Source: Perkinsus olseni
Lineage: Eukaryota > Perkinsozoa > Perkinsida > Perkinsidae
NCBI GenBank assembly: GCA_013115135.1
Contig: JABANP010000196.1
Location: forward strand, 1-64,000
Length of the DNA stretch: 64,000 bases
Direction: 5' to 3'
Made by a program: the position numbers and the translations under genes. This document shows positions 43,200 to 54,200 of the stretch, one piece after another. The stretch's first letter is position 1. Every line of letters begins with the position of its first letter. The notes under the pieces were generated by a model. That model had not been told where the DNA came from and did not search any database. It saw nothing but the letters and a program-made list of their open reading frames with translations.

Positions 43200-43568
43200 A
43201 TGGAACGTTCCAAACCGGACACTGGCAAGCTAGTACAGGGAGCCTTCCAATACGATACAATAACAGGGCGATGTAGAATTCTCTATCTAACAGTGAGTCC
43301 TCGCCACGACACTGTTTTTTATCGTACGAAACATATTGGTCTCTCGAGCCCTCAGCTCATTTCTCTGACCGTCTTCTCGGAGCCTTGTGTGCGAGGGGAG
43401 CAGGACTGTCTGTACCTCAACGTCACGCCAAAACTGTGTTCCTTTGAAATTCCACTTGAGGGTAGAGTGCGTCGCGGCCCCATTCTGGCGCATTGGTTGA
43501 TGGGAGTCCGCCTGGCTCAGTCGGCTCACTTCAATTTAAAGTCTATAGAGTATCGTCCTACCATTTGA
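43200..43568 (+). CDS. Carboxylesterase type-B-like fragment
   Basis: A 122-residue frame from ATG 43200 (MERSKPDTGKLVQGAFQYDT). It contains GEQDCLYLNV, matching the conserved (E/D)DCL(Y/T)LN(V) block of type-B carboxylesterases. This is followed after about 20 residues by GPILAHWLMG, which is placed like the family's P(V)xVWIHGG strand but lacks the GG. The catalytic Ser, Glu and His regions are absent. A palindrome (43547-43595) truncates the end of the frame. It is best seen as a fragment. Family assignment rests on one motif. Confidence 0.35.
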   Translation: MERSKPDTGKLVQGAFQYDTITGRCRILYLTVSPRHDTVFYRTKHIGLSSPQLISLTVFSEPCVRGEQDCLYLNVTPKLCSFEIPLEGRVRRGPILAHWLMGVRLAQSAHFNLKSIEYRPTI

Positions 43569-43595
43569 AGTCTTCAAATGCTAGGACGATACTCT
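43547..43595. repeat. Palindrome, 24 bp arms, 1 nt loop
   Basis: Arm 43547-43570 and arm 43572-43595 are reverse complements with one mismatch. It spans the stop codon of the preceding frame. Confidence 0.92.
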
Positions 43596-43948
43596 TATAA
43601 CACCCCAGCACGAGTACCACGATGCTCGTACTAGAAGCTAGTATGAGTCATATCGGCAATCAACGTGGACGACGTGTGATACCTCTCACGTGCCTCGCAA
43701 CCCAGCCGGCCGGCTAAGTTTCTCCTTCACGAATGTCTCCCAGGCGCTAATCGAATTGCCCCTCTCGGTGAAGCTGCGGGGGACGACCTCAGCCTAGAGC
43801 CCTTGTTAAATATTAGACTGTACTTGAATGCGAGGACTATCTGAGCCCTTGTTAGACAGGGCTACATGTTCTGAGTAATGGTGTGAATCATCATCACTTT
43901 TGCGTCGTTTATTGCAGCTTCTTTCTGGACAGCAACTCCGCTCTCTCG

Positions 43949-44310
43949 ATGATAAACCCCATCTCGGTCTGCCTGATAGTCACGTAACTTCGACAACTAC
44001 GACAAGTAACTACGAGTAACTACGGTAACTACGACAAGCCAGCTCAGTGGCAGATTCGCGAGGGATCTATCGAACAGGAAATCTGAAAGCGCCACTGTGA
44101 TCTACGATGTGGTCAGAGACGGTGATGTGAGGCGAACCTCTCGCTCATCACAAGTGGGCTGTTCCGCCGCTCGTCTGCCACTTCCTCGGCTATGCGTAGC
44201 TAAGTTCTGTAAGCAAACGGATGGTCGAAACGTCGGTCCAGCCCGGGTAGGCATGCTCTGCATGCTCACGCGCCATAGCTCTCATAGAAGGACCTTGGCA
44301 AGATGAGTTT
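43949..44310 (+). pseudogene. Small secreted protein family, broken member
   Basis: The leader upstream (GCAACTCCGCTCTCTCGATG) matches that of members 1 and 2. MINPISVCLIVT corresponds to the signal peptide but runs into a TAA. A run of TAACTACGA-type repeats (43980-44037) follows. Then LSGRFARDL and TVIYDVVRDGDVRRTS match LSGRFRYDA and LVLDVDKDGDVRLT of the family. After that similarity fades. It is a decayed fourth family member. Confidence 0.65.
43980..44037. repeat. Short tandem repeats of TAACTACGA(C)
   Basis: Imperfect units GTAACTTCGACAACTACGAC, AAGTAACTACGAGTAACTAC, GGTAACTACGAC follow one another inside the broken secreted-family gene. Confidence 0.75.
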
Positions 44311-45792
44311 TCTTAGTATTCTCTTCTCGAAGTGCTGACAAAGCTATTTGCTTGGACCATCGCAGTGGTCGTTGCCCTCTCAAAGTATGCCGCTTGCGGC
44401 AATGAGCTCTATCTTGCGTTCAAGCAGTGCGTACATAGTAAATAAGAATCAGGATTGATTCGTCAACCGGGCATAGATAGCGCAGAAATGAGTCATAAGA
44501 TGAGTCTGTTCTTCGATTGTTACTTCAACTAGGTTTTCCGACATAATATGGCTAGTAGAGTGTAAACGAAAATTTTGAACGCGCAACTCTTCTTAACGGT
44601 GTACACTTGTAAATGGCCCACTCCTCATAACTTCTCGGTGCGAACGAGTCACGCGGCAATGGAAAGCTCTTATCGTGGACTGAACGAACCGTGTATTCGA
44701 CTGAAACCCCACTTTCTTCACCCCGATGAACAATCCGTTGAACCGCTGCAATATGTCGAAAAATGAGTAGTTTCAAGTCCTCTAGACTGCACTATAGCGT
44801 CCACGTCCGTCATCGGTGTTCCCAACGCACTCCGCAGAGGTCCTCAGATTCTGGGGCCCCGAAGGCTCAGAATGAGGCGTGGCATAATCGTGCACTCATG
44901 CATGCATACCATATGCATGCTTATGCTAGAAACGACTTCACCAGATCATATGCAGCATATGAAGTGGTGAAAGGATCAGGAACATGAGTCTGATCGAAGA
45001 ATCGGCAGGGACTCTCCGCCGATCAACATGCATGGAGCTTTGACTTGAGGCTCGGAAGGTATATCCAGCGTTACATTTAGGCACGTTCACTAAGGCCTCC
45101 GTGCGCGAAAAGTCTTTGAGAAGGTGAAATGCTGAAAGACACTGTCAGTTCCTGATAATCAGTTCGTGGTGAACTTGATTGAGACTCTTGCTGAGCAAGA
45201 CTTGCTCTTCTTTTGGTGTGTGACCGAGTTGTACAAATTGAGCCCGGGCCACCGATCTTGGTTGTCTAGTGGACATGCTCACAAGGAATGGCGGGCTTTG
45301 CCCATTATAGCCACCAAGTCACAATCCCCTGCGGCAGTCAGCCGAAATCTCAGATTTCCGGCTTGTTGCCCATCATACGGCGGAATTAATGATCCTTCGA
45401 GTTCAAGCGAGTCTCGTGAAGGGGCCGAACATTCGGGAGATCGGTGAAGGAAGGGAGAGTCCCTCTTCCCCGCTTCATTGTGTCCGGACGCCGACAACAC
45501 TCAGCCTTACATATCGCAACACACCGGCGCAGAAGCCTCAAATGGTGGTCGCATAATACTCTCGGGTAAATGCGAATAAAGATGAGAGGACGACCGGCGG
45601 CCGCTGGTCGGCCGCGGATCGAAAACTGATGAAAACTATACACTGGCATGCATTCTGATGAATGAGCACAGTGTAGTGCTTTTTGTGGTATAGAGCTTAG
45701 CATAGCTAAACGGTCTAGTGATGACAGTGAAAGAGGAAAAATGCAACTCTGCGGGTTCCCTATGTACAGGAAAAGGCTATGAACTTGTTGGA
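44311..45792. other. No confident gene
   Basis: Short frames only (for example 44763-44987). Palindromes include 44938-44972 (TTCACCAGATCATATGC A then its near reverse complement) and an ATGCAT-rich patch at 44898-44925. Confidence 0.35.
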
Positions 45793-46516
45793 TCAAGCCC
45801 TGCTGAGCGCCAGCGTGTTGTCCTCGGATAGGGACAGGTACAGCGTCCTTCTATCGGCGGAGAACATCAAGGGCCGATCTCCTTTGAGTTGTAGATCACT
45901 CCACGAGCATGCACGCTTTGATCTCTGGAGGACCCGAGCAAAGCTGCCGGTGTCAGCGGGCCTGGTAGTGAAGACGTTGTTGGCTTCGGTCAAGCCTCCC
46001 TCAAAGTCGAGCAAAACGGCGTCCACATAGTTGACGCTACTGCCTACACATTCGACTATCACCTCGACCTTCAAAGATGGAAGAATCGCCAGAGCAAGCT
46101 TGCGATTAATCTCCGTCCGCTCGTTGTATTTATAGAAGCCCACAGTAAGAGGGGGGACCTCCCTCAAGAAGTGCAGCTTCCTACCAAGGAAGATCGTGCC
46201 GAAAGACAGCCTACTGTAGTTAGTCAGAGTCTTCAAGTCACTATCCTGAACAGCGTCTTCAGGTAAGAACCGACGGATAGCCCTACTCCAGGACCCAGGG
46301 TCCCTCAAGTCCACCCTGTAAGTGCCACGACCTCCCAAGAGAGGAAACTCCGGGCTGGCCAGGAACCTTGAATGTGAACTCAACTCCACCGTCCTCGTCG
46401 ATATCGTAAGTTATGCGGTAGACACCTGCATCGTGAACGAACTTGCCGAAGTGCTGAGCCGTAGTGGCCGCGAGAAGCTGCGTGGTCATCAGCCAAGTCG
46501 AGAGAGACTTTACCAT
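45793..46516 (-). pseudogene. Small secreted protein, family member 3, frameshifted
   Basis: On the minus strand MVKSLSTWLMTTQLLAATTA is a signal peptide closely matching members 1 and 2, followed by GKFVHDAGVYRITYDIDEDG and FTFKVPGQPG. A one-base shift near 46355 is then needed to continue as EFPLLGGRGTYRVDL, LTNYSRLSFGTIFLG and LLDFEGGLTEANNVF to the TAG at 45793. After correcting for the shift, length and layout match the family. The shift may be a true lesion or a base error. It is far more diverged in sequence than members 1 and 2. Confidence 0.7.
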
Positions 46517-47611
46517 TGAGAGATTGAAGGTGATGCTCAGAGAGAAATCTTCCAAACATCGCAGATAGCGAAAAGATCAATAGTAAGAAAATTGCAGCAG
46601 CGTGGCAGACTGAAGTAGAGCTGGAAGCTTGCTAGGAGCTTGCTTCGAAGAATGATCTAGCCTGACGCTATAATAAAGCCAGCCGCCCCGGGAGGCACTT
46701 GCAGTACAAGCCCTGCACGCATGCACACCATTCCCTGAAGGACATGTAATCCGCGTAGCTTCAGCGTCACTCGGACGGTAACCTCTTTTGCGGCATAATC
46801 TCTGAAGGCCTGTTAGGATGTGACATCATACTCGGACTAAGCGTATCGGACTGCGGCCCGACGGAATTAGCAGTGATGGCAACACGACACCTTAGAGAAA
46901 CCCGCAGCAGACCATAGAAGTCTTGCAATCGATCTCTTAACGCTTATTCACCGTAGCTATGCTTAGCCCAACGACACTTTCCTGCATGCGGTTATGAGTA
47001 CAGGGGCAGGAGCCAGTGTAGACCATTTAACAGTAATGTTCCGAAAGTACTTGGTTAACACGTATGTGGCCATAAGATAGGAGCTATTCGCTGTGGATAC
47101 TACGGCTGACTCGACCACTGACTTGGTTGTACCAATAGTGGCGACGCACCCGGGGGGAACCGTGCCCCGAAAGCGAGGGGGTCACGAGGCGTGACGCGAA
47201 ACCGACTACAATACAAAAGGTGCCGATTCATAATGTATCATCCATATCACAGGTCGTGACCTTGGTTTTCAAAGAAGAGTTGCATGGCCTAGGAGGTCGG
47301 ATGGGCTGGAATAACCCAACCCATTTAAAACCATGGGTTCTGATAACCAACACTGGCTGTATCTCCCCTAAGTCTACTCATTGTGATGGACTTGCCCGCC
47401 GAGCTCAGCTTAGCGAGCTATGTCGCTGCTGCTGTACGTTACTGTCGTCCGTAGACACGCAAGATCATCATGCCAAGATAGGAAGCGTGGATAGGTTTTT
47501 TCTGAGCCTACTCTGAGAGTAGTACTCTCCCGAGGGGATATCCCTGGGGACCTATGCGCTGAGGTCAATACCCCGGCGCCTCATTACCTTCTCACCCACT
47601 TCTCTTCTCCA
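46517..47611. other. No gene recognised
   Basis: A 98-residue plus frame at 47220-47516 has no ATG-initiated product of note. Nothing else is supported. Confidence 0.35.
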
Positions 47612-47947
47612 ATGGGAATCATGCGCCGCCGATTGCTTCTTGGCGAGAATTTCTCGCGCACGCGTGTACTTCCCTATTCCCTATGTGATGAAAGGATCTC
47701 CCTGATCGTGACCGGGCCAGAGTATTTGGACAGACTAATTCGCCAAGATAGTTCGTTTGTACGTGCAATGAACTCCGATTGGCCCATCCATTACATTCAG
47801 CTACCTTCTATTTCATCGTGTCTGGGCGAGTGGCCAGCAACTGATGAGGGCCGAAGCTCAGTTTCGAGCTTGAGCGCAGCTGACGTATGTAGAAGTAGAA
47901 GCCTTCTTTACAATGAGTCTGCCGAGGATTCTTTTGCGTGCCACTGA
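47612..47947 (+). CDS. Hypothetical protein
   Basis: A 111-residue frame from ATG 47612 (MGIMRRRLLLGENFSRTRVL) to TGA. It includes ISLIVTGPEYLDRLIRQDSS and a serine-rich end SSVSSLSAADVCRSRSLLYN. No signal peptide or known domain. Intron-free. Confidence 0.4.
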   Translation: MGIMRRRLLLGENFSRTRVLPYSLCDERISLIVTGPEYLDRLIRQDSSFVRAMNSDWPIHYIQLPSISSCLGEWPATDEGRSSVSSLSAADVCRSRSLLYNESAEDSFACH

Positions 47948-48539
47948 TGGATTTCCGCCAACTGTGTCGACCTTTCGTCTGATCTTTTATCTGTATTTGC
48001 CTTCGCGTTGCCAAAATGATTATCATCGTCTACGTATACTATCAATCGGCGACTCGAAAACATCGATATCGTTATAATGGCGAGCTCAAGTGTATCCGTC
48101 TAACCTCGAGAGGGCAGACCCAGGGAGCAACTCTATCCACTTTCCATTCTGCGTTGACTATCTAACCCATTGAAGAGGCAGCAAATGGTGCACCATTCAC
48201 ATGCACCAAGAGCGACATGCAGGGCAACAGTCAGGCAGCACGTCCGGTGCTGAAGATTCCGGTTCATCCTGTGCACTTCACAGGATGTTATCGCCTAGTA
48301 GGCTGAGCCTGCACAGTGTGTAGGGTAATTCAGTGGGGCGAACACTTATCACGGAACCTTCTGCGAAGATGAGTGTCAAGCTGAAGCTCCGCCATCTAAT
48401 GGTTCTGATCCGTGGACTCTGGAGACTCTGCCCAGAAATGCTGAGCGACCACTCCATTTCTCCTCAGCGCGATGTCTTCTGTCTAGTACCCACCACAACC
48501 CACAGAAACTGACGACGCAACATCCGCATTTTTAGCACA
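47948..48539. other. No gene recognised
   Basis: A short hairpin CATCCTGTG...CACAGGATG lies near 48267-48290. No coding signal is convincing. Confidence 0.35.
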
Positions 48540-50723
48540 TCACTCAGACGCAGGCTTCGGCAATTGGACCTCATCTCGGCCAGTAACAGTTGTATAGAAA
48601 TTTTTGAAGCCCTCCATGGGGCCTGAGCTACCCACATCTCCCATCGGCGATGATGGCTGTAATGACGCTTCCTCGGCCGTGAGAGTCATTGTGAACAGCA
48701 CTGGATCGGAGTTCACTATTCTTAGCATCTGCATAAACGCGTGCGAGGTGCTCCGTGCGATCCCTACGAGTGCAGCCCACCTCAGTCCTCTCGTTTATTT
48801 GATTGCACGCGGATATTATGCCGCCAAATTCGAGTCTGTAATCTTCGCAGTTCCACCTTATGAAGAAATGCTCCTTTGCCAGATGCAATACCGATGTAGC
48901 CCCCGATAGGTAATCGTCCCTCACCTGAGTCCCTCCGTGGTGCAGGACCGTACGGGAGCTTCCACTGGTAAAACACCAGCATAGTATCGACGCTCAGGTC
49001 GCACACAATCTGTTCGGCCTAGCTGTAGTTTGTGGTCTCCAGCTGGGAGGACCTGAGAGCTATTCAGGTGGGAGCCCGCCGGAGTTCGAGTGGCGTGGAC
49101 TGGGGAATAGTGAAGCAACGAAAGCTCTTCACCTCGACTAGTGAATGCCCTGTGTGCCCTCAAAACACATCTGGGTTGTTCACTAGTCGAGGCTAATGTC
49201 CCTCCCAGAGCTGCTCTTGGAAAGTGCTTTGAGACAGTTTATGCATAGACTCTACGCACAAACTGTCACAACACTCGAGGCTCGACTCAAGCTCTATGCC
49301 ATAGAGCTTGAGGCGAGCTTCAAGTTAGATTAACGGGTCCTGCTTGGCTAACGTGGTTTACGAAACCGAGCTGCTCGACCATGGGCGAAGCGTAGGCTGC
49401 CGGAGTTGGAAAGAACCTCATCGCATCAGGTTCGCATGGCTTGAAATATTGATACTCAACTTGTGTGACACAAGTTGGGTCGAACGTCGCGCTCGGGACT
49501 CAGCGAAGTTCTCCGTGCTCTTCGTCGCTCTACAATCCCTCCAGCTCACAGCTGTTCCCTGGTTTGCTGAAATCTGGGCTCACTGGAAGGTCGGCTAGTC
49601 GATAAGGTAGCGCTCCTGCGAGCGCTCCCAAGACCGATCTATTGAACGCGCTACGCCTTCGATCCTAAGGGCGCCCTAGAGGCTCAGAAGGGGCCTATAG
49701 AACACCCCGCATGCCCACGACTGAGGCGCGAGCTGAGTTCACTGAGGCGACATCCCTGCTTACCATGGCGAGGCAGTCGGGATCCAGAAGGACCGGGCGG
49801 AACTGAGACGACAGGGCCAGTTCGAATTGACAAGGATGCCAACAGTCTACCTTATTAGGCAGGTGCATAGCGTACGCCCCCGCACTCTCTTTAGAGGTTC
49901 CTCTGGTTGCAGTCAATAACGAATTAATGATAGAGAATGTGTGATCCAATCGGCCACCATAGTTAATCGATCCAGCGACGGCGACCAAGGGGGCGGCTTC
50001 ATCATGACCAGCTGAGAATCATAAGTTCGTTGAACGAGAGCGGACCATCCCCGCTCACCTGCAGAGTACTCATCTGGGTGGTGGTTGTAATGGTAGGCTG
50101 CATATAGCATGCACTTGTCCAGGTCAGTATTGCACTGAGGAAATACAAGAGTCTGCAAGATTGCAAGATGAGTCAGCATATCCTGTTTACTTCGTCGGAA
50201 CATTTGATGACTCGTAATGGCTCTCCGAATTTGCTCGATTGGAAGCTCTGTATCACTTCCGGCCGTACCTGAGCCGAGCACACACAAACTCTAATCAGCC
50301 GTTGCGTCGCCATGAGAGAACATCTCCCAAACGTTGACATTGACCGGACCAACCAGTGAGTTGTGACAGGGAAGATGGAAGCCCGATACTGTAGGATGGA
50401 AGTTCGTACCGAGTCGAAGTCTCCGATGATGACATCTGGTACCAGTTGGCCTCTGAACTGATCGTAGAGTCTGTTGGAACCGCCGTCTGCGCATATCCTG
50501 ACTCCTGAGAATCACCAAAAAATAAATCTTAGCCGAAAACCGCCTCCCACCGGGTTGCGACGAGCTCGACGGCGCGAATGTGAGCGTAGTCAGGAGCACT
50601 AGGAGTGAGTATGCCAGGAAATAATACCACACCAACTCGAACTGAGCGTAGTTAATGTGATGAGATGATATCATGTCGAATACCCGCGAGTTGCCCCGCC
50701 AAAAATGAAAAGATATTCCACAT
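48540..50723 (-). CDS. Thiamin pyrophosphokinase
   Basis: It transfers pyrophosphate from ATP to thiamin to make thiamin diphosphate. The start is ATG 50723 (MWNIFSFLAGQLA), which joins in phase to VRVGVVLFPGILTPSAPDYA and HIRAVELVATR. Then ICADGGSNRLYD (family ADGGAN), VPDVIIGDFDSVR (GDFDS), TDLDKCMLYA (the DxTK/DFDKC block), INYGGRLDHTFSIINSLLTA (GGLGGRFDH), AGVLPVEAPVRSCTTEGLRW (the GL.P.......TTTGL.W block) and INERTEMLRIVNSDPVLFTM (the DHPL-like end). It ends VQLPKPASE at 48540. Introns of 44-56 nt fit several joins. A one-base problem in a C run near 49998, and a roughly 500 nt palindrome-rich intron (about 49170-49690), are noted. Confidence 0.85.
49132..49192. repeat. Hairpin, 14 bp perfect arms, 33 nt loop
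   Basis: Arms 49132-49145 and 49179-49192, with further partial pairing inside. It lies in an intron of the thiamin pyrophosphokinase gene. Confidence 0.85.
49280..49318. repeat. Palindrome, 19 bp arms, 1 nt loop
   Basis: Arms 49280-49298 and 49300-49318 with one mismatch. It is intronic in the thiamin pyrophosphokinase gene. A third hairpin TCAACTTGTG TGA CACAAGTTG lies near 49455-49477. Confidence 0.88.
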
Positions 50724-51071
50724 TCTCTCAAGGGTTCAATTCGCCTTAAAAGTTACTCAGGGATTTTCGATAAGGTTCATTCGGGTGTTCCTGTACAAAG
50801 TATCAGAAACAGCAGTAACACATAAATTATATCGAGTATGGTGAAAAAGCACCGCATCAAACTAGGGAAGGCTACAGGGATTTCCCGCGCATTCACAGGC
50901 GGCTGGTAGTGCCATAGAGAAACACACAGTCCGAGCGAATCGGGGAATCTAGCAGGGTGGCTCCGCACGCCCAGAGCGCAACATTGTAGGTGTGCAAGGG
51001 CACAACCATGGAACCCAAGCGTTACGCTAGTTCATGACTCTATCAGTTTTATCATTATAGATGAAATATGT

Positions 51072-52484
51072 ATGTCAGTCCAGCCGTCGTGCTCATGCAA
51101 GACAGTGCGCGAGCTAAGATCCGCCACAAACGGCCGAATCGGCATGAGAACAACGGAGGGGCTCCGAGCGGCTAGTCAGAGGTGGAAAGGACAATTACCC
51201 GCAGTGTCCCACAGCTTCTTCATCGCAGTGCCTCCAGGTAAGGGAGAATTCAAAACGATGACAGCAAGAGGGCGGACCGATGACCGAAGCCCTGAGAAGT
51301 AGGTAGTCTCGTTGACACGATGGAACCTTATTTCTTTCAGATCGCCAAGAGCTCATTTCGTATGAAGCCTCCCGAAGAGAGGGCGATTTCCTTGTTGCTA
51401 ACGCTCCCACATAACTTTCGACCGCCAAATCACTATGACCTTCAAACTGATGATCCACAGGCGCCTCATACACGCACAAGCGATGCCCACGGCGCGACTG
51501 ATCCAGAAGACCCCGAGAGAGCTAGCTCGGGCCCGCTTTCTATTACCCGACGCCGAGCTCCGCTGAAGGAACGGCCACAACTCCCAAACGGGCATGTGGC
51601 GGGTGGAAAACCAATCTCGAGAGTTAGTCGATCAGGCAGTCGTCGCCAGCCCGGACTAGAGAACACAACGGTCGAGATCATCTCACGAAACATGGGCAAA
51701 AACTTGGTACGTCATTTGGGTTGCTGAAAATTAGGGGGAACCATGCCTTGGGTTTTCCACTCTTCCAAGCTCGTTCGGCGCAGTTCCGCTTGCAAACGCT
51801 TCTCCAGTTCTGACCGAACGAGAAAGGGTGAGCGCGGGTCGCAGACGACACCTTGTGGATGCCGTGCGGGCTGAGACGCGTTCATACCAAATATTGCCGA
51901 ACGAGCAGAAAATCAACAGAGATAGCACCATGCTACAGACCCTTATCAATAGAGTTAACCCAAACCCAGAATACTACCATCGCCAACCTCTCCCCTCCTA
52001 TACCGCCATACTGCTGCTCCCAGAGCAACCGCCGCCGCCACTGTTGCGAGGGCTGTCGAACGAGCCCGAAACGACGGCATAAAATCCTATACTACCGACC
52101 GTATAGAAGAAGCAGCAGGTCTGAAGGTGGTCGATTCTCGTCAGGTTATCGCCTCGAGCACGCTGGCAGTACATTCTAACGAGTTCGCGATCATTTTTTA
52201 CTGTGAACCAAACACGAAAATCGTACAAGTATTTTACAAATGCTATTTGTGTATGCCACATTAGACTTATGGTAGGGCCCTCGGTAACCAACACTGACTT
52301 CACAAAATGGGAGAAAACGGACTCGATGAAAATCGAACGGCGGCAATTACGATATAGCTTTTCCCAAGCTCAAAACGAACAACTCCGCTCAGCTACGATA
52401 GAAAGAGCAGCAGAGGCGTCGCCAGAGTCAACTAGTGACCACAGAATCGCAGCGGCGCTCGGTGAATCCAAGATGCCCGTTTAA
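51072..52484 (+). CDS. Unidentified multi-exon protein
   Basis: Plus-strand exons read LRAASQRWKGQLPAVSHSFF (donor GTAAGG near 51238); RQELISYEASRREGDFLVAN; then the low-complexity ERASSGPLSITRRRAPLKER to EIISRNMGKNL. A 28 nt intron joins to GEPCLGFSTLPSSFGAVPLA and RRRHLVDAVRAETRSYQILP. Further blocks are VARAVERARNDGIKSYTTDR, IEEAAGLKVVDSRQVIASST and MKIERRQLRYSFSQAQNEQL to the TAA at 52484. Some joins are ambiguous. Middle parts look disordered. No family is recognised. Confidence 0.4.
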
Positions 52485-52851
52485 AATGCCATAAAACAAT
52501 GACGATGAGCATCTTGGGAGAGCGCCGATCGGGGCAAAATTGTAGATAAGGTTATCATAGCCATAAGGATACTGCTCCTGCCACAGGAGCGCGTCCACTT
52601 GATACGTTAGTCAGAAAAGCAGTGCAGCGAAAAAGGAGAAATGCTCAGAAAGATGATACCGCGCGACGTCGGCTGTGGTCAAGATCGTCGACGATGTGCT
52701 CATCAGCCAATACTCTGCTACTTTCCGATGGTACCTGGAGGGAATACACGCACGGTGAGATATTTGCGCCCGTTGCATTCCTTCGAATCCAAGAGAGAGC
52801 GAAGAAGCGAAGTCGCCCAAAATGATAATTACACGGAACTTGGCTCTGTTA

Positions 52852-53784
52852 TCAGCACGGATCCAGGGCCCAACGACGTCGAGAATTACTCAAAATCACC
52901 ATTTCATGCGCAAATTTGGCGGAAAAATCGATGCGCCTTTCGACCGTAATCGGTCGAAAAACCTGTTCCCCACGAAGGAATCCAACTTCGTAATATATCG
53001 AACAGCCAACGCTGCGCGCTAGATGCCAATTTGATACCACTCCTTCCCGAACTCCTACCAGAATCTTGCCCTCCACACCAGTCCGTCTCGTCAATCTATG
53101 TTTATGATACTTCAGCTTCGACCTCAAAATGATCTCCTCCTCGCGTCCGGCTCTATTGAGCGCCAGAAAACGCGGCGCAGCTTCGTCGTCATAATCGCAA
53201 TATACCAAAACCCTCCGACGGTCACCATCGCTGTCCGCCTTTAGTATGGCGAGATCCTTCCGACCTCGATGCCGGACGGGAGAGGCAACCGTAGTAGGCG
53301 TGAGGGCCCCTTGGCACGCCTGACGACGAATACCAGTAGAGCGAAAAGTAAATTGTCGCGAAGCTGCAATACTCTGAGACAGTGGGATCACCAATAGACG
53401 CCCACAACATTATTGATAATCACCCAGTCACAATGTTTTCTATCTATTACTCCATCATACCAATTTTTCACCACTTCTCTTTCATTCCCATATGCCCATT
53501 CAATTATCATGTTCCACACGATCTCGTTCTCATGAGGTCGCGGGCCGACAAAACGAAAAATAATCTATTTTTACAACGGCGAAGCGCCGGTACACCGTGC
53601 GTTTCCTACGAGCGTTCATCCCGCGCACTACATCATCCCGTTTGGCATCTTTAGTTCTACGCTGCTTTTGCTGTTGCTGCTCTTCCCTCATCTTCCTTCC
53701 CCTTGCTTCCTCATTCTCTCTACGATTACTCCGTGCCCAGCACCAAGCGGAGAGGGCCAACGAGAGGCCCAGTAGGAGGAACAT
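52852..53784 (-). CDS. Unidentified protein with N-terminal membrane anchor
   Basis: Minus-strand ATG 53784 starts MFLLLGLSLALSAWCWARSN, a signal-anchor followed by a highly basic stretch with QQQQ (REEQQQQKQRRTKDAKRDDV). A likely intron of about 220 nt separates this from a 180-residue open exon (53394-52852): FTFRSTGIRRQACQGALTPT, VLVYCDYDDEAAPRFLALNR, AGREEEIILRSKLKYHKHRL and KFAHEMVILSNSRRRWALDP with a TAG. The join is inferred. No family is recognised; the acidic DYDDEAAPRF segment is distinctive. Confidence 0.5.
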
Positions 53785-54200
53785 AAATTGAATTAGTTGC
53801 AGCTTGCGTGGTAGTGACCGCCACGCCCTGAGAAAATACCATTGCTCCGGTCGCTGACTTTGTAGTAATGACGCGAGTTCAAGACATACGCGATCGATGT
53901 TGGATAGCGATGCTGAATGGGTGATGATGATGATGATAAGCGGGGATAACGTAATGGGAACCGCTGGGGGCGTTCAACAAGATGATTCTGGAACCGCATT
54001 TCACGAATGCAAATCAATGCCAGAATCTATTATGAGTTTCAGAATCAGTCTGTGAGCAGGGGGCTGAGTTCTAAATTCCGAGTTGGACATTAGAAATTGG
54101 AACGAGACTAGATCTTCCAAACACTCGGAAATGCTTCGCTAGTGCGAAATAAAATCAGCGAAAAAATCGATTTTTCATCAACCGTTGAATTTAAGAGCAA

